From Thermoleophilales bacterium (GTDB lineage: Bacteria; Actinomycetota; Thermoleophilia; Solirubrobacterales; 70-9), in the NCBI GenBank assembly GCA_020636895.1, contig JACJWZ010000002.1, positions 558,001 to 622,000 on the forward strand: DNA of 64,000 bases, read 5' to 3'. Position numbers and translations under genes: made by a program. Of this stretch, positions 26,906 to 34,540 are shown in pieces. The notes below the pieces were generated by a model. That model did no database searches and had not been told where the DNA came from. It saw nothing but the letters and a program-made list of their open reading frames with translations. Each line of letters begins with the position of its first letter. The stretch's first letter is position 1.

Positions 26906-28090
26906 TTGGAGCCGCTGCGGATCGCACACCTGACCGCCACGTTCCCCCCCTATCCGGGCGGGGCCGGCAACACCGCGTACCGCTTCGCGCGCGGGCAGGC
27001 TGAGCGCGGCAACCACGTCGAGGTCTTCACCGCCGCCGCCGAGGGCGACCCGCCCGATCCGGGCGAGGCGATCGTGCACCGGATCGACCCGGTGATGGCG
27101 ATCGGCAACGCACCGCTGATCCCCAGCCTGGCGCGGCTCGACACCTTCGACGTCGTCCACATCCACTACCCGTTCATCTTCGGATCCGAGCTGACGCTGT
27201 TGGGACGCCTGAGCAAGCGGCGGCGCTCGGCAGCGCTGATCGTCCACTACAAGAACCGGCTCATGGGCAAGGGCCCGCGCGGGCTCATGTTCGAGACCTA
27301 CGAGCACACGGTGGCGCCGGCGCTGATCCGCGCCGCCGACCGGATCCTCGTCCTCAGCGCCGATCACGCGCGCTCGGTCAGCTACCTGGAGCGGGCGCTC
27401 GAGCGCACACCCGAGCGAGTCATCGAGATGCCGAATGGCGTCGACACCGACGCCTTCTCCCCCGAGGGCGGCGACGGCGGGCTGCGGGCCGAGCTCGGGA
27501 TCCCCGAGGACGCCGTCGTGGCCGCCTTCGTCGCGACCCTCGACCGCGCCCACCACTTCAAGCGGCTCGACGTCGCGATCGAGGCGCTGGCCCGCACCCG
27601 TGCCGACGACCTGCACCTGCTCGTGGCGGGGGGCGGCGAGCTCCTCGAGGGGTTCAAGGCCGACGCCGCCGCGGCGGGCGTGGGCGCGAGGGTCCACTTC
27701 CTCGACAAGGTCCCGCACCCGGAGCTGCCGCGCGTGCTGCGCGCCTCCGACCTCTTCGTGCTGACGACCGAGCCGCCGGAGTCGTTCGGGATCGTCCTCA
27801 TCGAGGCGATGGCGTGCGGGCTGCCGGTCGTCGCCACCGACTACCCGGGCGTGCGCGCGGTCGTTGACGACGAGACGGGCACCCTGGTCCCGGCCGGCGA
27901 CTCCGGGGCGGTCGCAGAGGCGCTCGACGCGATGGTCGACGCCGGTCCGCTCGGCCGCGAGCGCCGCGGCGAGGCGGGGCGCGCGAAGGCGGAGCGGCAG
28001 TGGGCATGGCCGGCGCTCCTCGACCGCATGGAGGGCGCCTACGCCGAGGCGATCGAGGCGCGCCGCGGCAAGCTCGGGGCGGCCGCGTGA
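26906..28090 (+). CDS. family 4 glycosyltransferase
   Basis: A 394-residue GT-B enzyme. RIAHLTATFPPYPGGAGNTA is the acceptor-domain glycine loop; the donor domain has AAFVATLDRAHHFKRLDVAI and ESFGIVLIEAMACGLPVVAT, whose E-x7-E motif binds the nucleotide sugar. Start is TTG at 26906, ten bases behind TATCGT and without Shine-Dalgarno. Its stop overlaps the GTG of the next gene (GTGA), so the pair is translationally coupled. It likely adds a sugar to the surface glycan on the cytoplasmic side. Confidence 0.87.
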   Translation: MEPLRIAHLTATFPPYPGGAGNTAYRFARGQAERGNHVEVFTAAAEGDPPDPGEAIVHRIDPVMAIGNAPLIPSLARLDTFDVVHIHYPFIFGSELTLLGRLSKRRRSAALIVHYKNRLMGKGPRGLMFETYEHTVAPALIRAADRILVLSADHARSVSYLERALERTPERVIEMPNGVDTDAFSPEGGDGGLRAELGIPEDAVVAAFVATLDRAHHFKRLDVAIEALARTRADDLHLLVAGGGELLEGFKADAAAAGVGARVHFLDKVPHPELPRVLRASDLFVLTTEPPESFGIVLIEAMACGLPVVATDYPGVRAVVDDETGTLVPAGDSGAVAEALDAMVDAGPLGRERRGEAGRAKAERQWAWPALLDRMEGAYAEAIEARRGKLGAAA

Positions 28091-29379
28091 GCGCGCCCGG
28101 CTCCCTGCTGCTCGTCTCCTACTTCTACCCGCCGACCCGCGACACCGGCGCTCAGCGTCCGGCCGCGATGGCGAAGTGGCTGGCCCGGCTCGGCTGGGAC
28201 GTGAGCGTGGTGACGACGGGGGCGTTCGGCTCGTCGGCTGAAGACGCGGGCGGTGGTGGGGGCTCCGGCCCCGGCGGTGGCGAAGCTGCGCGTGTCCGCG
28301 TGATCCGCAGCTTCGACATGCAGACGTGGCGCGCGCGGATGGCCGGACACGACCGCGTCGACTCGCTCTTCGACTCCGACTCCTACACGGGCAAGCCGCA
28401 CCCGCTGAGCAAGGTGATCGTGCCCGAGCCGCTCGCGCTCGCCTGGGCCCCCTTCGCGCGCCGGGTGGCGCTCGCGGCGCATCGCGAGCGCCCGTTCGAC
28501 GCCGTCCTCACCACCTCCCCTCCCGAGTCGGCGCACACGGTCGGCGCGGCGCTGCAGCGCAAGGGCGTGCGCTGGGTCGCCGACATCCGCGACGCCTGGA
28601 CCTACGAGCCGCTGCGGCCTCCCTTCCCGACGAAGGCGCAACACCGCCTCGACGAGCGGCTCGAACGGCGGCGACTCGGGGCGGCCGATGCGGTCGTCTG
28701 TGTCTCCGAGCCCGCCGCCGCCGACCTGCGCTCGCGCGGCATCGCCGACCCGGTGGTGATCGCCAACGCCTGGGATCCGGACTCCGACCCGGGCCCGGAG
28801 GCGGTGGCTGCGGTCGAGGGCTTGCTCGACCCCGAGCGGGTCTCGTTGCTCTACACCGGGCGATTCGGCAGCTACGGCCGCGACCCGGGGCCGCTGGCGG
28901 AGGCGCTGGGGCGCTTCGCCGCCACGGCTCCCGAGGAGGCGGCGAAGCTCGAGCTGGCGGTGGCCGGACCGCTGACGCCGGACGAGCGCGCGCTGCTGGA
29001 GGGCACCGGCGCGGGGGTCGTCAAGGTCTCGCTGCTGGGCTCGCTCGAGCGCGAGCGGTCGCTCGCCCTGCAGCGCCGCGCCGACGCTCTGCTGCTGCTC
29101 GCGCAGCCGGCCCGCTCGCAGCTCGTCAACTTCAAGCTCTTCGAGTATCTGGCGTCCGGGACGCCGATCCTCGCTCTCGCCGACGGCACCGAGGCCGGCC
29201 GCATCGCCGCCGACGCCGGCGTCTCCCCCATCGTCCGCGCCGACGACCCGGAGGCGATCGCCGCGGCGCTCGGCGCCCTCGTCCGCGGCGATCTCAAGGG
29301 CCCGGACCCCGGCGCGAGTGGCCGCTACGCCTACCCCGGCGCCGCCGAGGCGATGTCGCGGGTCCTGCTCGGCGGCTAG
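28087..29379 (+). CDS. GT4-like glycosyltransferase
   Basis: A 430-residue GT-B protein. The N-terminal SYFYPPTRDTGAQRPAAMAK matches the sugar-acceptor loop of group-1 enzymes that act in exopolysaccharide clusters; VRWVADIRDAWTYEPL is also typical. The donor domain has SLLYTGRFGSYGRDPG and FKLFEYLASGTPILALAD, carrying the E-x-x-A-x-G-x-P motif. A Gly-rich, low-complexity loop lies near residues 56-66. It begins with a GTG overlapping the stop of the preceding glycosyltransferase. The 211 bp behind it hold palindromes in front of a TetR gene. Confidence 0.84.
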   Translation: MSAPGSLLLVSYFYPPTRDTGAQRPAAMAKWLARLGWDVSVVTTGAFGSSAEDAGGGGGSGPGGGEAARVRVIRSFDMQTWRARMAGHDRVDSLFDSDSYTGKPHPLSKVIVPEPLALAWAPFARRVALAAHRERPFDAVLTTSPPESAHTVGAALQRKGVRWVADIRDAWTYEPLRPPFPTKAQHRLDERLERRRLGAADAVVCVSEPAAADLRSRGIADPVVIANAWDPDSDPGPEAVAAVEGLLDPERVSLLYTGRFGSYGRDPGPLAEALGRFAATAPEEAAKLELAVAGPLTPDERALLEGTGAGVVKVSLLGSLERERSLALQRRADALLLLAQPARSQLVNFKLFEYLASGTPILALADGTEAGRIAADAGVSPIVRADDPEAIAAALGALVRGDLKGPDPGASGRYAYPGAAEAMSRVLLGG

Positions 29380-29419
29380 CGGCTCAGCGGGGGGGTCGGC
29401 GCGAACGGGCGATCCTCGG

Positions 29420-29549
29420 CGCCGAACGTCGTTTTCCACCCCCTATAGCCCCGAGCCGTGAACGTTCGGCGATCCGGGGGGGCACGCCACGGCCGCGCCG
29501 AACGGCCGGGGAGCGACGCTGAAGCGGACGCGGGCACGTGCGTTCGGCG
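29420..29549. repeat. two successive inverted repeats of CGCCGAACG
   Basis: The 9-mer CGCCGAACG occurs at 29420-29428 and 29496-29504, and its reverse complement CGTTCGGCG at 29463-29471 and 29541-29549. This makes two inverted repeats with 34- and 36-bp gaps, in a 211-bp gene-free stretch ahead of the tetR gene. Spacings of near three helical turns suit DNA-looping proteins or two operators; long RNA hairpins are the other reading. Confidence 0.5.
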
Positions 29550-29554
29550 GCGAA

Positions 29555-29569
29555 CCGAGGATTCCTCGG
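29555..29569. promoter_or_regulatory. candidate TetR operator (or terminator hairpin)
   Basis: A perfect 15-bp palindrome, CCGAGGA-T-TCCTCGG, ends 21 bp before the tetR start codon. Position and length suit autoregulation by the TetR protein encoded next to it. It is followed by TTTT, so an intrinsic terminator for the upstream glycosyltransferase operon is an alternative. Confidence 0.5.
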
Positions 29570-29590
29570 TTTTGCAAGACTTTACCTCGC

Positions 29591-30151
29591 ATGTCGATCT
29601 CCACCCGCGATCGCCTCCTCGACGTCGCCCTCGAGCGCTTCGCCGATGGGGGTGTGTTGAGGACCACGCTCGACGAGGTCCGCGAAGAGGCGGGTACCAG
29701 CGTCGGCGCCGTCTACCACCACTTCCCCGACAAAGCGGCGCTGTACGAGGCGGTGCAGGCCCGCGCGCTCGCCGACTACCAGGCCGGCTTCGTCGCAGAG
29801 CTCGAGCAGCGTGCCGAGGCGGAGGCGGGAGTGCGTGCGATCGTCGGCTTCCACTTCCGCTGGTGCGCAGCAAACCCCGCGGCGGCGCGAATGCTGCTCG
29901 ACGCCCGTCCGAGCGCCGCGCCCGGGCTCAACCGGGACTTCTTCACCCGGGTCCGAGCGTGGTGGGGCACGCACGTCCACTACGGCGCCGTGCGGGATCT
30001 CGACTTCATGCTGATCCACTCGCTGTGGCTCGGAGCGTCGATGGAGATGACCCGCCACTGGCTGGCCGGTGACGCACCGAAGCCCAAGCGATCGCAGACC
30101 GTCGCCCTCGCCGATGCGGCCTGGGCATCCCTGAAGGAGGGACCGAGATGA
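29591..30151 (+). CDS. TetR/AcrR family transcriptional regulator
   Basis: A 186-residue repressor-type protein. The N-terminal helix-turn-helix is clear: RLLDVALERFADGG, then TTLDEVREEAGTSVGAVYHH with the family's Y-x-H-F-P-x-K (residues about 38-46). The rest is an all-helical ligand-binding domain with a Trp/Phe-rich pocket. It overlaps the enoyl-CoA hydratase-like gene by ATGA, so it probably controls that gene and itself through the palindrome at 29555-29569. An acyl-CoA ligand is a reasonable guess. No Shine-Dalgarno and no clear TANNNT box are seen. Confidence 0.88.
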   Translation: MSISTRDRLLDVALERFADGGVLRTTLDEVREEAGTSVGAVYHHFPDKAALYEAVQARALADYQAGFVAELEQRAEAEAGVRAIVGFHFRWCAANPAAARMLLDARPSAAPGLNRDFFTRVRAWWGTHVHYGAVRDLDFMLIHSLWLGASMEMTRHWLAGDAPKPKRSQTVALADAAWASLKEGPR

Positions 30152-30981
30152 GCATCTACGCCGAGCTGACCCGCTCCGGGCTCGAGGCCACCCGCGACGC
30201 GGTGACGCTGGAGCGCCCCGCACCCGATCGGGCGATCCTGACCATGAACGAGCCCGAGCACCTGAACGCGCTCAGCGCCGCGGTCTGCGTGCAGCTCAAC
30301 CGCCGCCTCGCCGAGCTCACGTCCGACCCCGAGCTGCGGACGATCGTCCTCACCGGCGCCGAGGACGCGTTCTCGGCCGGGGGCGACCTGACGATGATGG
30401 GCCGCGCCCGGACCGAAATCACCGGCGCCGAGGGCTCGGCCGACGTATGGCGCTGGATCCGCAACCAGTTCGGGGGTGTCGTCCGCGCGATCGCGCGAAT
30501 GGACAAGGCCGTGATTGCGGCGGTCAACGGCCCTGCGGCCGGCGTCGGCCTCGCCTTCGCCCTCACCTGCGACATCGCGATCGCCTCCGAGCGCGCCCTG
30601 CTCGTCCCCGCCTTCGGACGGCTCGGCCTGCTTCCCGAGGTCGGCACGAGCTGGGCGCTGACCAGGAAGCTCGGCTACCAGGGCGCGTTTGCCTTCTTCG
30701 CCGGCGGCCGCCACGTCGACGCCGCCGAGGCGCACCGGCTGGGTCTCGTCCAGGAGGTCGTTCCCCACGACGAGCTGCTGCCAACCGCCGACGCGTGGGC
30801 CGACCTCATCGCGAAGCTGGCACCCCACGCGCTCGAGATGGCGAAGCCGCTCCTGCGCTCGGCCGCCGATATGAGCTGGGACTCCGCTCTCGCGGCCGAG
30901 GAGTTCGCGGAGCCCAACTGCTTCACGACCGCCCGATTTCAAGACGCGGTCGCCGCGATGCAGCCGCGGGAAACGCACTGA
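30148..30981 (+). CDS. enoyl-CoA hydratase/isomerase family protein
   Basis: A 277-residue crotonase-fold enzyme. AFSAGGDLTMMG and NGPAAGVGLAFALTCD form the two oxyanion-hole segments that hold the acyl-CoA thioester. In the following helix, LVPAFGRLGLLPEVGTSW has Ala where classical hydratases have the first catalytic Glu and keeps PEVG, as in isomerase-like or unassigned members, so hydration activity is uncertain. Its ATG overlaps the TGA of the tetR gene. Fatty-acid or aromatic-acid breakdown is likely. Confidence 0.83.
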   Translation: MSIYAELTRSGLEATRDAVTLERPAPDRAILTMNEPEHLNALSAAVCVQLNRRLAELTSDPELRTIVLTGAEDAFSAGGDLTMMGRARTEITGAEGSADVWRWIRNQFGGVVRAIARMDKAVIAAVNGPAAGVGLAFALTCDIAIASERALLVPAFGRLGLLPEVGTSWALTRKLGYQGAFAFFAGGRHVDAAEAHRLGLVQEVVPHDELLPTADAWADLIAKLAPHALEMAKPLLRSAADMSWDSALAAEEFAEPNCFTTARFQDAVAAMQPRETH

Positions 30982-31110
30982 GACCCGGAAGCTCGCTCCA
31001 CCCGCAATCACCCCTCCCACAGACCAGTGATTGCGATTGCGTCGCGCGAATGACGCCGGAGCCATGCGGCCCGCGCCGGGCGCCCGCGGCCGCCGTCGCC
31101 AACTCGCCGA

Positions 31111-31134
31111 TTCCGGCGGGCCGGACCGCCGGAA
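31111..31134. terminator. GC-rich hairpin after the enoyl-CoA hydratase gene
   Basis: TTCCGGCGG and CCGCCGGAA form a perfect 9-bp stem around a 6-nt loop (GCCGGA), 130 bp behind the crotonase stop and 85 bp ahead of the flippase start. There is no T-run, so it is either a weak terminator or an operator. The rest of 30982-31218 shows only a small direct repeat (ATTGCG twice near 31025-31040). Confidence 0.4.
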
Positions 31135-31218
31135 ATCCACATCCCGGCGTGATCCGGCGTTCGATCGGCGGCGACCGCAAGCCTCGGTTCAGGGAGTCCT
31201 GAGCTACGGTCCCCGCCC

Positions 31219-32589
31219 GTGCCCGCGGACCACGCAGCAGAGGAGACCCGTAAGTACGGCCGATCCGCCGCGCAGCTCACCATCGCGCTCGGCGTCGCCG
31301 GCGTGCTCACGTACCTGTTCTTCGCGCTCGCCTCGCGCGGGCTCGACAAGGATCAGTACGGCGAGATCGTCGTCCTCTGGTCCGCCGTCTTCCTGCTCAG
31401 CGCGACCCTCTTCCGCCCGATCGAGCAGCTCCTCGCCCGCACGCTCGCCGAGCGTGACCACGCCGGCGCCGAGACCGGCGATGCTCTGTGGGCGGCGGCG
31501 AAGATCCAGGGCGGCCTCTGCGCCGCGGCGCTGATCGTCCTGCTGGCGCTCCAAGGGACTCTTCAGGGCAACATGTTCAGCGACGACCCAGGGCTCTACT
31601 GGGCGCTCGTCGTCGCCATCGCCGGCTTCGCCTGCGCCTACTACGCCCGCGGCTTCCTGGCCGGACGGGGTCAGTTCTTCCTCTACGCGGTGCTGCTGCA
31701 GATCGAGGTGCTGCTGCGGCTGTTCCTCGCCCTGCTCGTCGCCGTCGGGATCGCCTCCGGCACCTCGCTGATCGCCATCGGCATCGCCCTCGCGCCCTTC
31801 GCCGGCCTCGCGGTGATCCCGTTCGCGATCCGCCGCGGCCGTCCCAACGCCGCCGAGATCGACCCCGAGAACTCCCCGCTGGGCGGTGAGCTGACGCTCG
31901 GCAGCGGCGGCGCCTTCGCCGGTGCGGTGCTGCTGATGATGCTCAGCGAGCAGGTGCTGGTCAGCTCCGGCGCGCTCTTCGTCCGCGCCTCCGAGGGCGC
32001 GGCCGCGGCCGGGTTCATCTTCAACATGCTGATGGTGGCGCGGGCGCCGCTGCTGCTCTTCCAGGCGATCGCTGCAAGCCTCCTCCCCCACCTCACGCGC
32101 CTGCGCGCCCGCGGCGACGAAGACAGCCAGGACGCCTTCCGCAATTCGCTCACAAGCACGATGCTGCTGATCGCCGCCTTCGCCACGGCGACGACCATCG
32201 GCGTCATCCTGATCGGGCCCCAGGTGATGCAGCTCGCTTTCGGCGACAAGTTCACCTACGACCGGCTCGGCCTCGCGATCGTCTCGGTCGGGATGGGCTT
32301 CTACCTCGTCGCCGCCTCGCTCAACCAGGCGTGCCTGGCGCAGGGCCAAGCCCGCCGGGCGGCGATCCCCTGGGTGATCTGCGCGGCGGCGTTCGTCGCC
32401 TTCAACCTGCTCTACGACGGCAACCCGTTCCGGGCCGTCGAGTTCGGGTTCACCGGCGCCGCCATCCTGCTCTCGGGAATGCTCTGGTGGGTCTACTCAC
32501 ACCCGCACCCCAACGTCGAGGACGCGATCGAGCCGGGTTCGGGCCGCGAGATCCAGGCGCGCCTGGACGCCCTCGACGAGATCACCTAA
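31219..32589 (+). CDS. MATE/MOP-type polysaccharide flippase-like membrane protein (Wzx-like)
   Basis: A 456-residue protein with about twelve helices. The N-terminal SAAQLTIALGVAGVLTYLFF, then RGLDKDQYGEIVVLWSAVFL is the pattern of polysaccharide-biosynthesis (MVF/MOP) transporters, which flip lipid-linked glycans across the membrane; GLAFGDKFTYDRLGLAIVSV-like sequences late in the protein also match. Start is GTG at 31219, eight bases after TACGGT. Its end overlaps the convergent gene at 32582 by 8 bp. It could serve a second, Wzx-dependent glycan beside the ABC exporter at 37.3-39.5 kb. Confidence 0.78.
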   Translation: MPADHAAEETRKYGRSAAQLTIALGVAGVLTYLFFALASRGLDKDQYGEIVVLWSAVFLLSATLFRPIEQLLARTLAERDHAGAETGDALWAAAKIQGGLCAAALIVLLALQGTLQGNMFSDDPGLYWALVVAIAGFACAYYARGFLAGRGQFFLYAVLLQIEVLLRLFLALLVAVGIASGTSLIAIGIALAPFAGLAVIPFAIRRGRPNAAEIDPENSPLGGELTLGSGGAFAGAVLLMMLSEQVLVSSGALFVRASEGAAAAGFIFNMLMVARAPLLLFQAIAASLLPHLTRLRARGDEDSQDAFRNSLTSTMLLIAAFATATTIGVILIGPQVMQLAFGDKFTYDRLGLAIVSVGMGFYLVAASLNQACLAQGQARRAAIPWVICAAAFVAFNLLYDGNPFRAVEFGFTGAAILLSGMLWWVYSHPHPNVEDAIEPGSGREIQARLDALDEIT

Positions 32590-33172
32590 TGCCGGAACGC
32601 GCTTCGCGCTCGGCCACGACCACCCCAGCGCGCCACCCCGGCGCCCGACCCCCGTCGGGCGGCTCGATCGCCGCGACGTCGGCGCCGGCCATCCGCAACG
32701 TCCACGAGATCACCGCGTTGGAGTTCCACATCTCCCCCGCGCCGAGCTCGTCGCGCCCCCAGACCGGCGTCGGAACCCGGGGGACCGCCTTCAACACGCG
32801 TCGGGCCAGATCGGGTGGAGAGGCCAAGCGAACCGGGCCGCCGACCGCCTCCGCCACGTCCGGGATGCTCCCGCCCTCCCAGAGACGGACCTCGTAGCGG
32901 AAGAGGCGAAACCGCCCCGCCCAGCGCGCGCCGACGGGGCCCTCGGCGACGACCCCGCGCCGCTCCCCTCTCAGGTCCGGCTCAGGCGCCTGCTCGATCA
33001 CGTAGCTGACGCCATCGACGGCGACCTCGAGCGCCGCGTGGAAGAGGCGGCGCGCCGGGCGGCCCTCGACCCGCGCCGCGATCGCCTCGTACACGCGCCC
33101 GTTCCACTTGACCGAATGCCCGCCCGCACCGAGCGGTAGCCAGTAGAGGTCGACACGCTGCTCGCCAGCCAC
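32582..33172 (-). CDS. conserved hypothetical protein (196 aa)
   Basis: A soluble 196-residue protein seen in actinobacteria but without a known role to me. Features: an N-terminal DLYWLPLGAGGHSVKWNGRV, a symmetric FHAALEVAVDGVSYVIEQAP strand pair with a histidine that could be catalytic or metal-binding, and a C-terminal MWNSNAVISWTLRMAG block where N-S-N-x-x-I-S-W is striking and likely functional. Together these could be a small papain-like or NlpC/P60-type cysteine-free hydrolase fold, but that is a guess. GTG start at 33172 stands six bases behind TAGGAT, so leaderless. Confidence 0.65.
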   Translation of the reverse strand: MAGEQRVDLYWLPLGAGGHSVKWNGRVYEAIAARVEGRPARRLFHAALEVAVDGVSYVIEQAPEPDLRGERRGVVAEGPVGARWAGRFRLFRYEVRLWEGGSIPDVAEAVGGPVRLASPPDLARRVLKAVPRVPTPVWGRDELGAGEMWNSNAVISWTLRMAGADVAAIEPPDGGRAPGWRAGVVVAEREARSGIR

Positions 33173-33233
33173 CCGTCGATCCTAGGTTCGCGGCGGCACC
33201 GGGACCACGGGCGTCGCGACTATGCTCCCGCCG

Positions 33234-33284
33234 ATGCTCCGGTCCGCCTCCCGGCACCTGCGCCCGACGAGACCACCTGGATGA
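33234..33284 (+). CDS. leaderless 16-codon upstream ORF
   Basis: ATG at 33234 stands seven bases behind TATGCT (33221-33226), the usual position for a leaderless start in this window. The frame encodes MLRSASRHLRPTRPPG and its TGA (33282-33284) overlaps the ATG of the acyltransferase gene at 33281 as ATGA. The acyltransferase itself has no Shine-Dalgarno, so its translation probably depends on ribosomes finishing this peptide. Peptide coding by chance is possible, but the overlap is the same as at 41164-41211. Confidence 0.5.
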   Translation: MLRSASRHLRPTRPPG

Positions 33285-34468
33285 CCGCCCCCGGAACGGG
33301 GGACGTCGCGCCGGACGCGGTCGCGCCGCCACCGGGCCACCGCCGCTTCCCCCTCTTCGACGGCCTCCGAGCCATCGCCGTCATCCTCATCGTCGTCTTC
33401 CACACCCCCGGCCTCATCGACATCGGCTGGGAGCCTCTCGTGCGAGTGCTTGTCCACCTCAACGTCGGCGTGACCGTCTTCTTCCTGATCTCGGGCTTCC
33501 TTCTGTATCGCCCCTTCGTGGCCCATCGCGCCGGCGGCCCCGCGGTTCCGGGCGCCGCGGTCTTCTACAAGCGCCGCTTCCTGCGGATCTTCCCCGCCTA
33601 CTGGGTCTGCCTCGTGGTTCTGCTGATCGTCCCCGACGCGATCTCGCTGTCGACGCCCAACCTGCTGGCGCAGTTCGGGCTAGTGCACACCCTGCCCTTC
33701 GTCGGCGACGGCAACTGCGTCCAGCAGGGCGCCAACTGCTCGCTCTCTCAAACCTGGAGCCTCGCCGTCGAAGTCACCTTCTACGCGGCCCTCCCGCTCT
33801 ACGTGATCGCAGCCAACCGGCTCGCCCGGGGCCGCGAGACGCTGTCGTGGGCGCTCCGGGAGCTGGTCCTCCTGGCCGCGCTATCGGCGGTCGCCCTCTT
33901 CTACACGTACTGGATCCACCTCGGCACCGAGACCTCGTTCGCGCGCGGGACGCTGATCGGCTACTTCGATTGGTTCGCTCTGGGAATGGGTGCCGCGGTG
34001 ATCTCCGTCGTGGCCGAACGGCACCGAACGCGCCTCACCGATTGGATCGGCCGCAACCCCGGGCTCCTCTGGCTCGGCGCGGCGGCGCTATTCGGGGCGC
34101 TCGCCGCCTACCTGCCGATCACGCCTTACTTCACGACCCGCGCAGACCACGTGCTCGCGAACCTCGGCTTCGGGGCCGTCTCGCTGCTCCTGATCCTGCC
34201 CGCCGCATTCGACGGCGGTCGCGGTGCGCCGAGGAGGCTCCTCGCCAACAGCGTGGTCTCCTGGATCGGGCTCGTCTCCTACGGCATCTTCCTCTGGCAC
34301 CTCGCGGTGTTGATCCGCCTCGACCGCGAGTTCGAGTCGATGTCGTACCTGCCGATGCTCCTCGTCGGCCTCGGCATCTCGGTCGCGATCGCCGCGGCCA
34401 GCTACTACGTGATCGAGCGACCGATCCTCCGTTTCAAGACGAGGCCGCTGCTGGCCCGTCGCCACTGA
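33281..34468 (+). CDS. acyltransferase family 3 (OafA/YrhL-type) membrane protein
   Basis: A 395-residue protein with about ten helices. FPLFDGLRAIAVILIVVFHT gives the family's conserved Arg and His that act in O-acyl transfer; FYKRRFLRIFPAYWVCLVVL is the R-x-x-R-I-x-P-x-Y block and SLAVEVTFYAALPLYVI the E-x-x-F-Y motif. Such proteins move acetyl or other acyl groups to sugars of surface polysaccharide. It is translated from an ATG overlapping the stop of a 16-codon leaderless ORF. The protein at 43344 is a paralogue. Confidence 0.9.
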   Translation: MTAPGTGDVAPDAVAPPPGHRRFPLFDGLRAIAVILIVVFHTPGLIDIGWEPLVRVLVHLNVGVTVFFLISGFLLYRPFVAHRAGGPAVPGAAVFYKRRFLRIFPAYWVCLVVLLIVPDAISLSTPNLLAQFGLVHTLPFVGDGNCVQQGANCSLSQTWSLAVEVTFYAALPLYVIAANRLARGRETLSWALRELVLLAALSAVALFYTYWIHLGTETSFARGTLIGYFDWFALGMGAAVISVVAERHRTRLTDWIGRNPGLLWLGAAALFGALAAYLPITPYFTTRADHVLANLGFGAVSLLLILPAAFDGGRGAPRRLLANSVVSWIGLVSYGIFLWHLAVLIRLDREFESMSYLPMLLVGLGISVAIAAASYYVIERPILRFKTRPLLARRH

Positions 34469-34540
34469 GCGCAGGGACACGATCCCTCCAGCGGACGGCG
34501 ATCGGCGCATCCCGTCGCCGCTCCTTATCCTTCCCCACGC

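Noticed and set aside
29591..30223. Alternative frames opposite the TetR gene
   Set aside because: The TetR helix-turn-helix on the + strand and its ATGA junction with the next gene leave no doubt about the coding frame.
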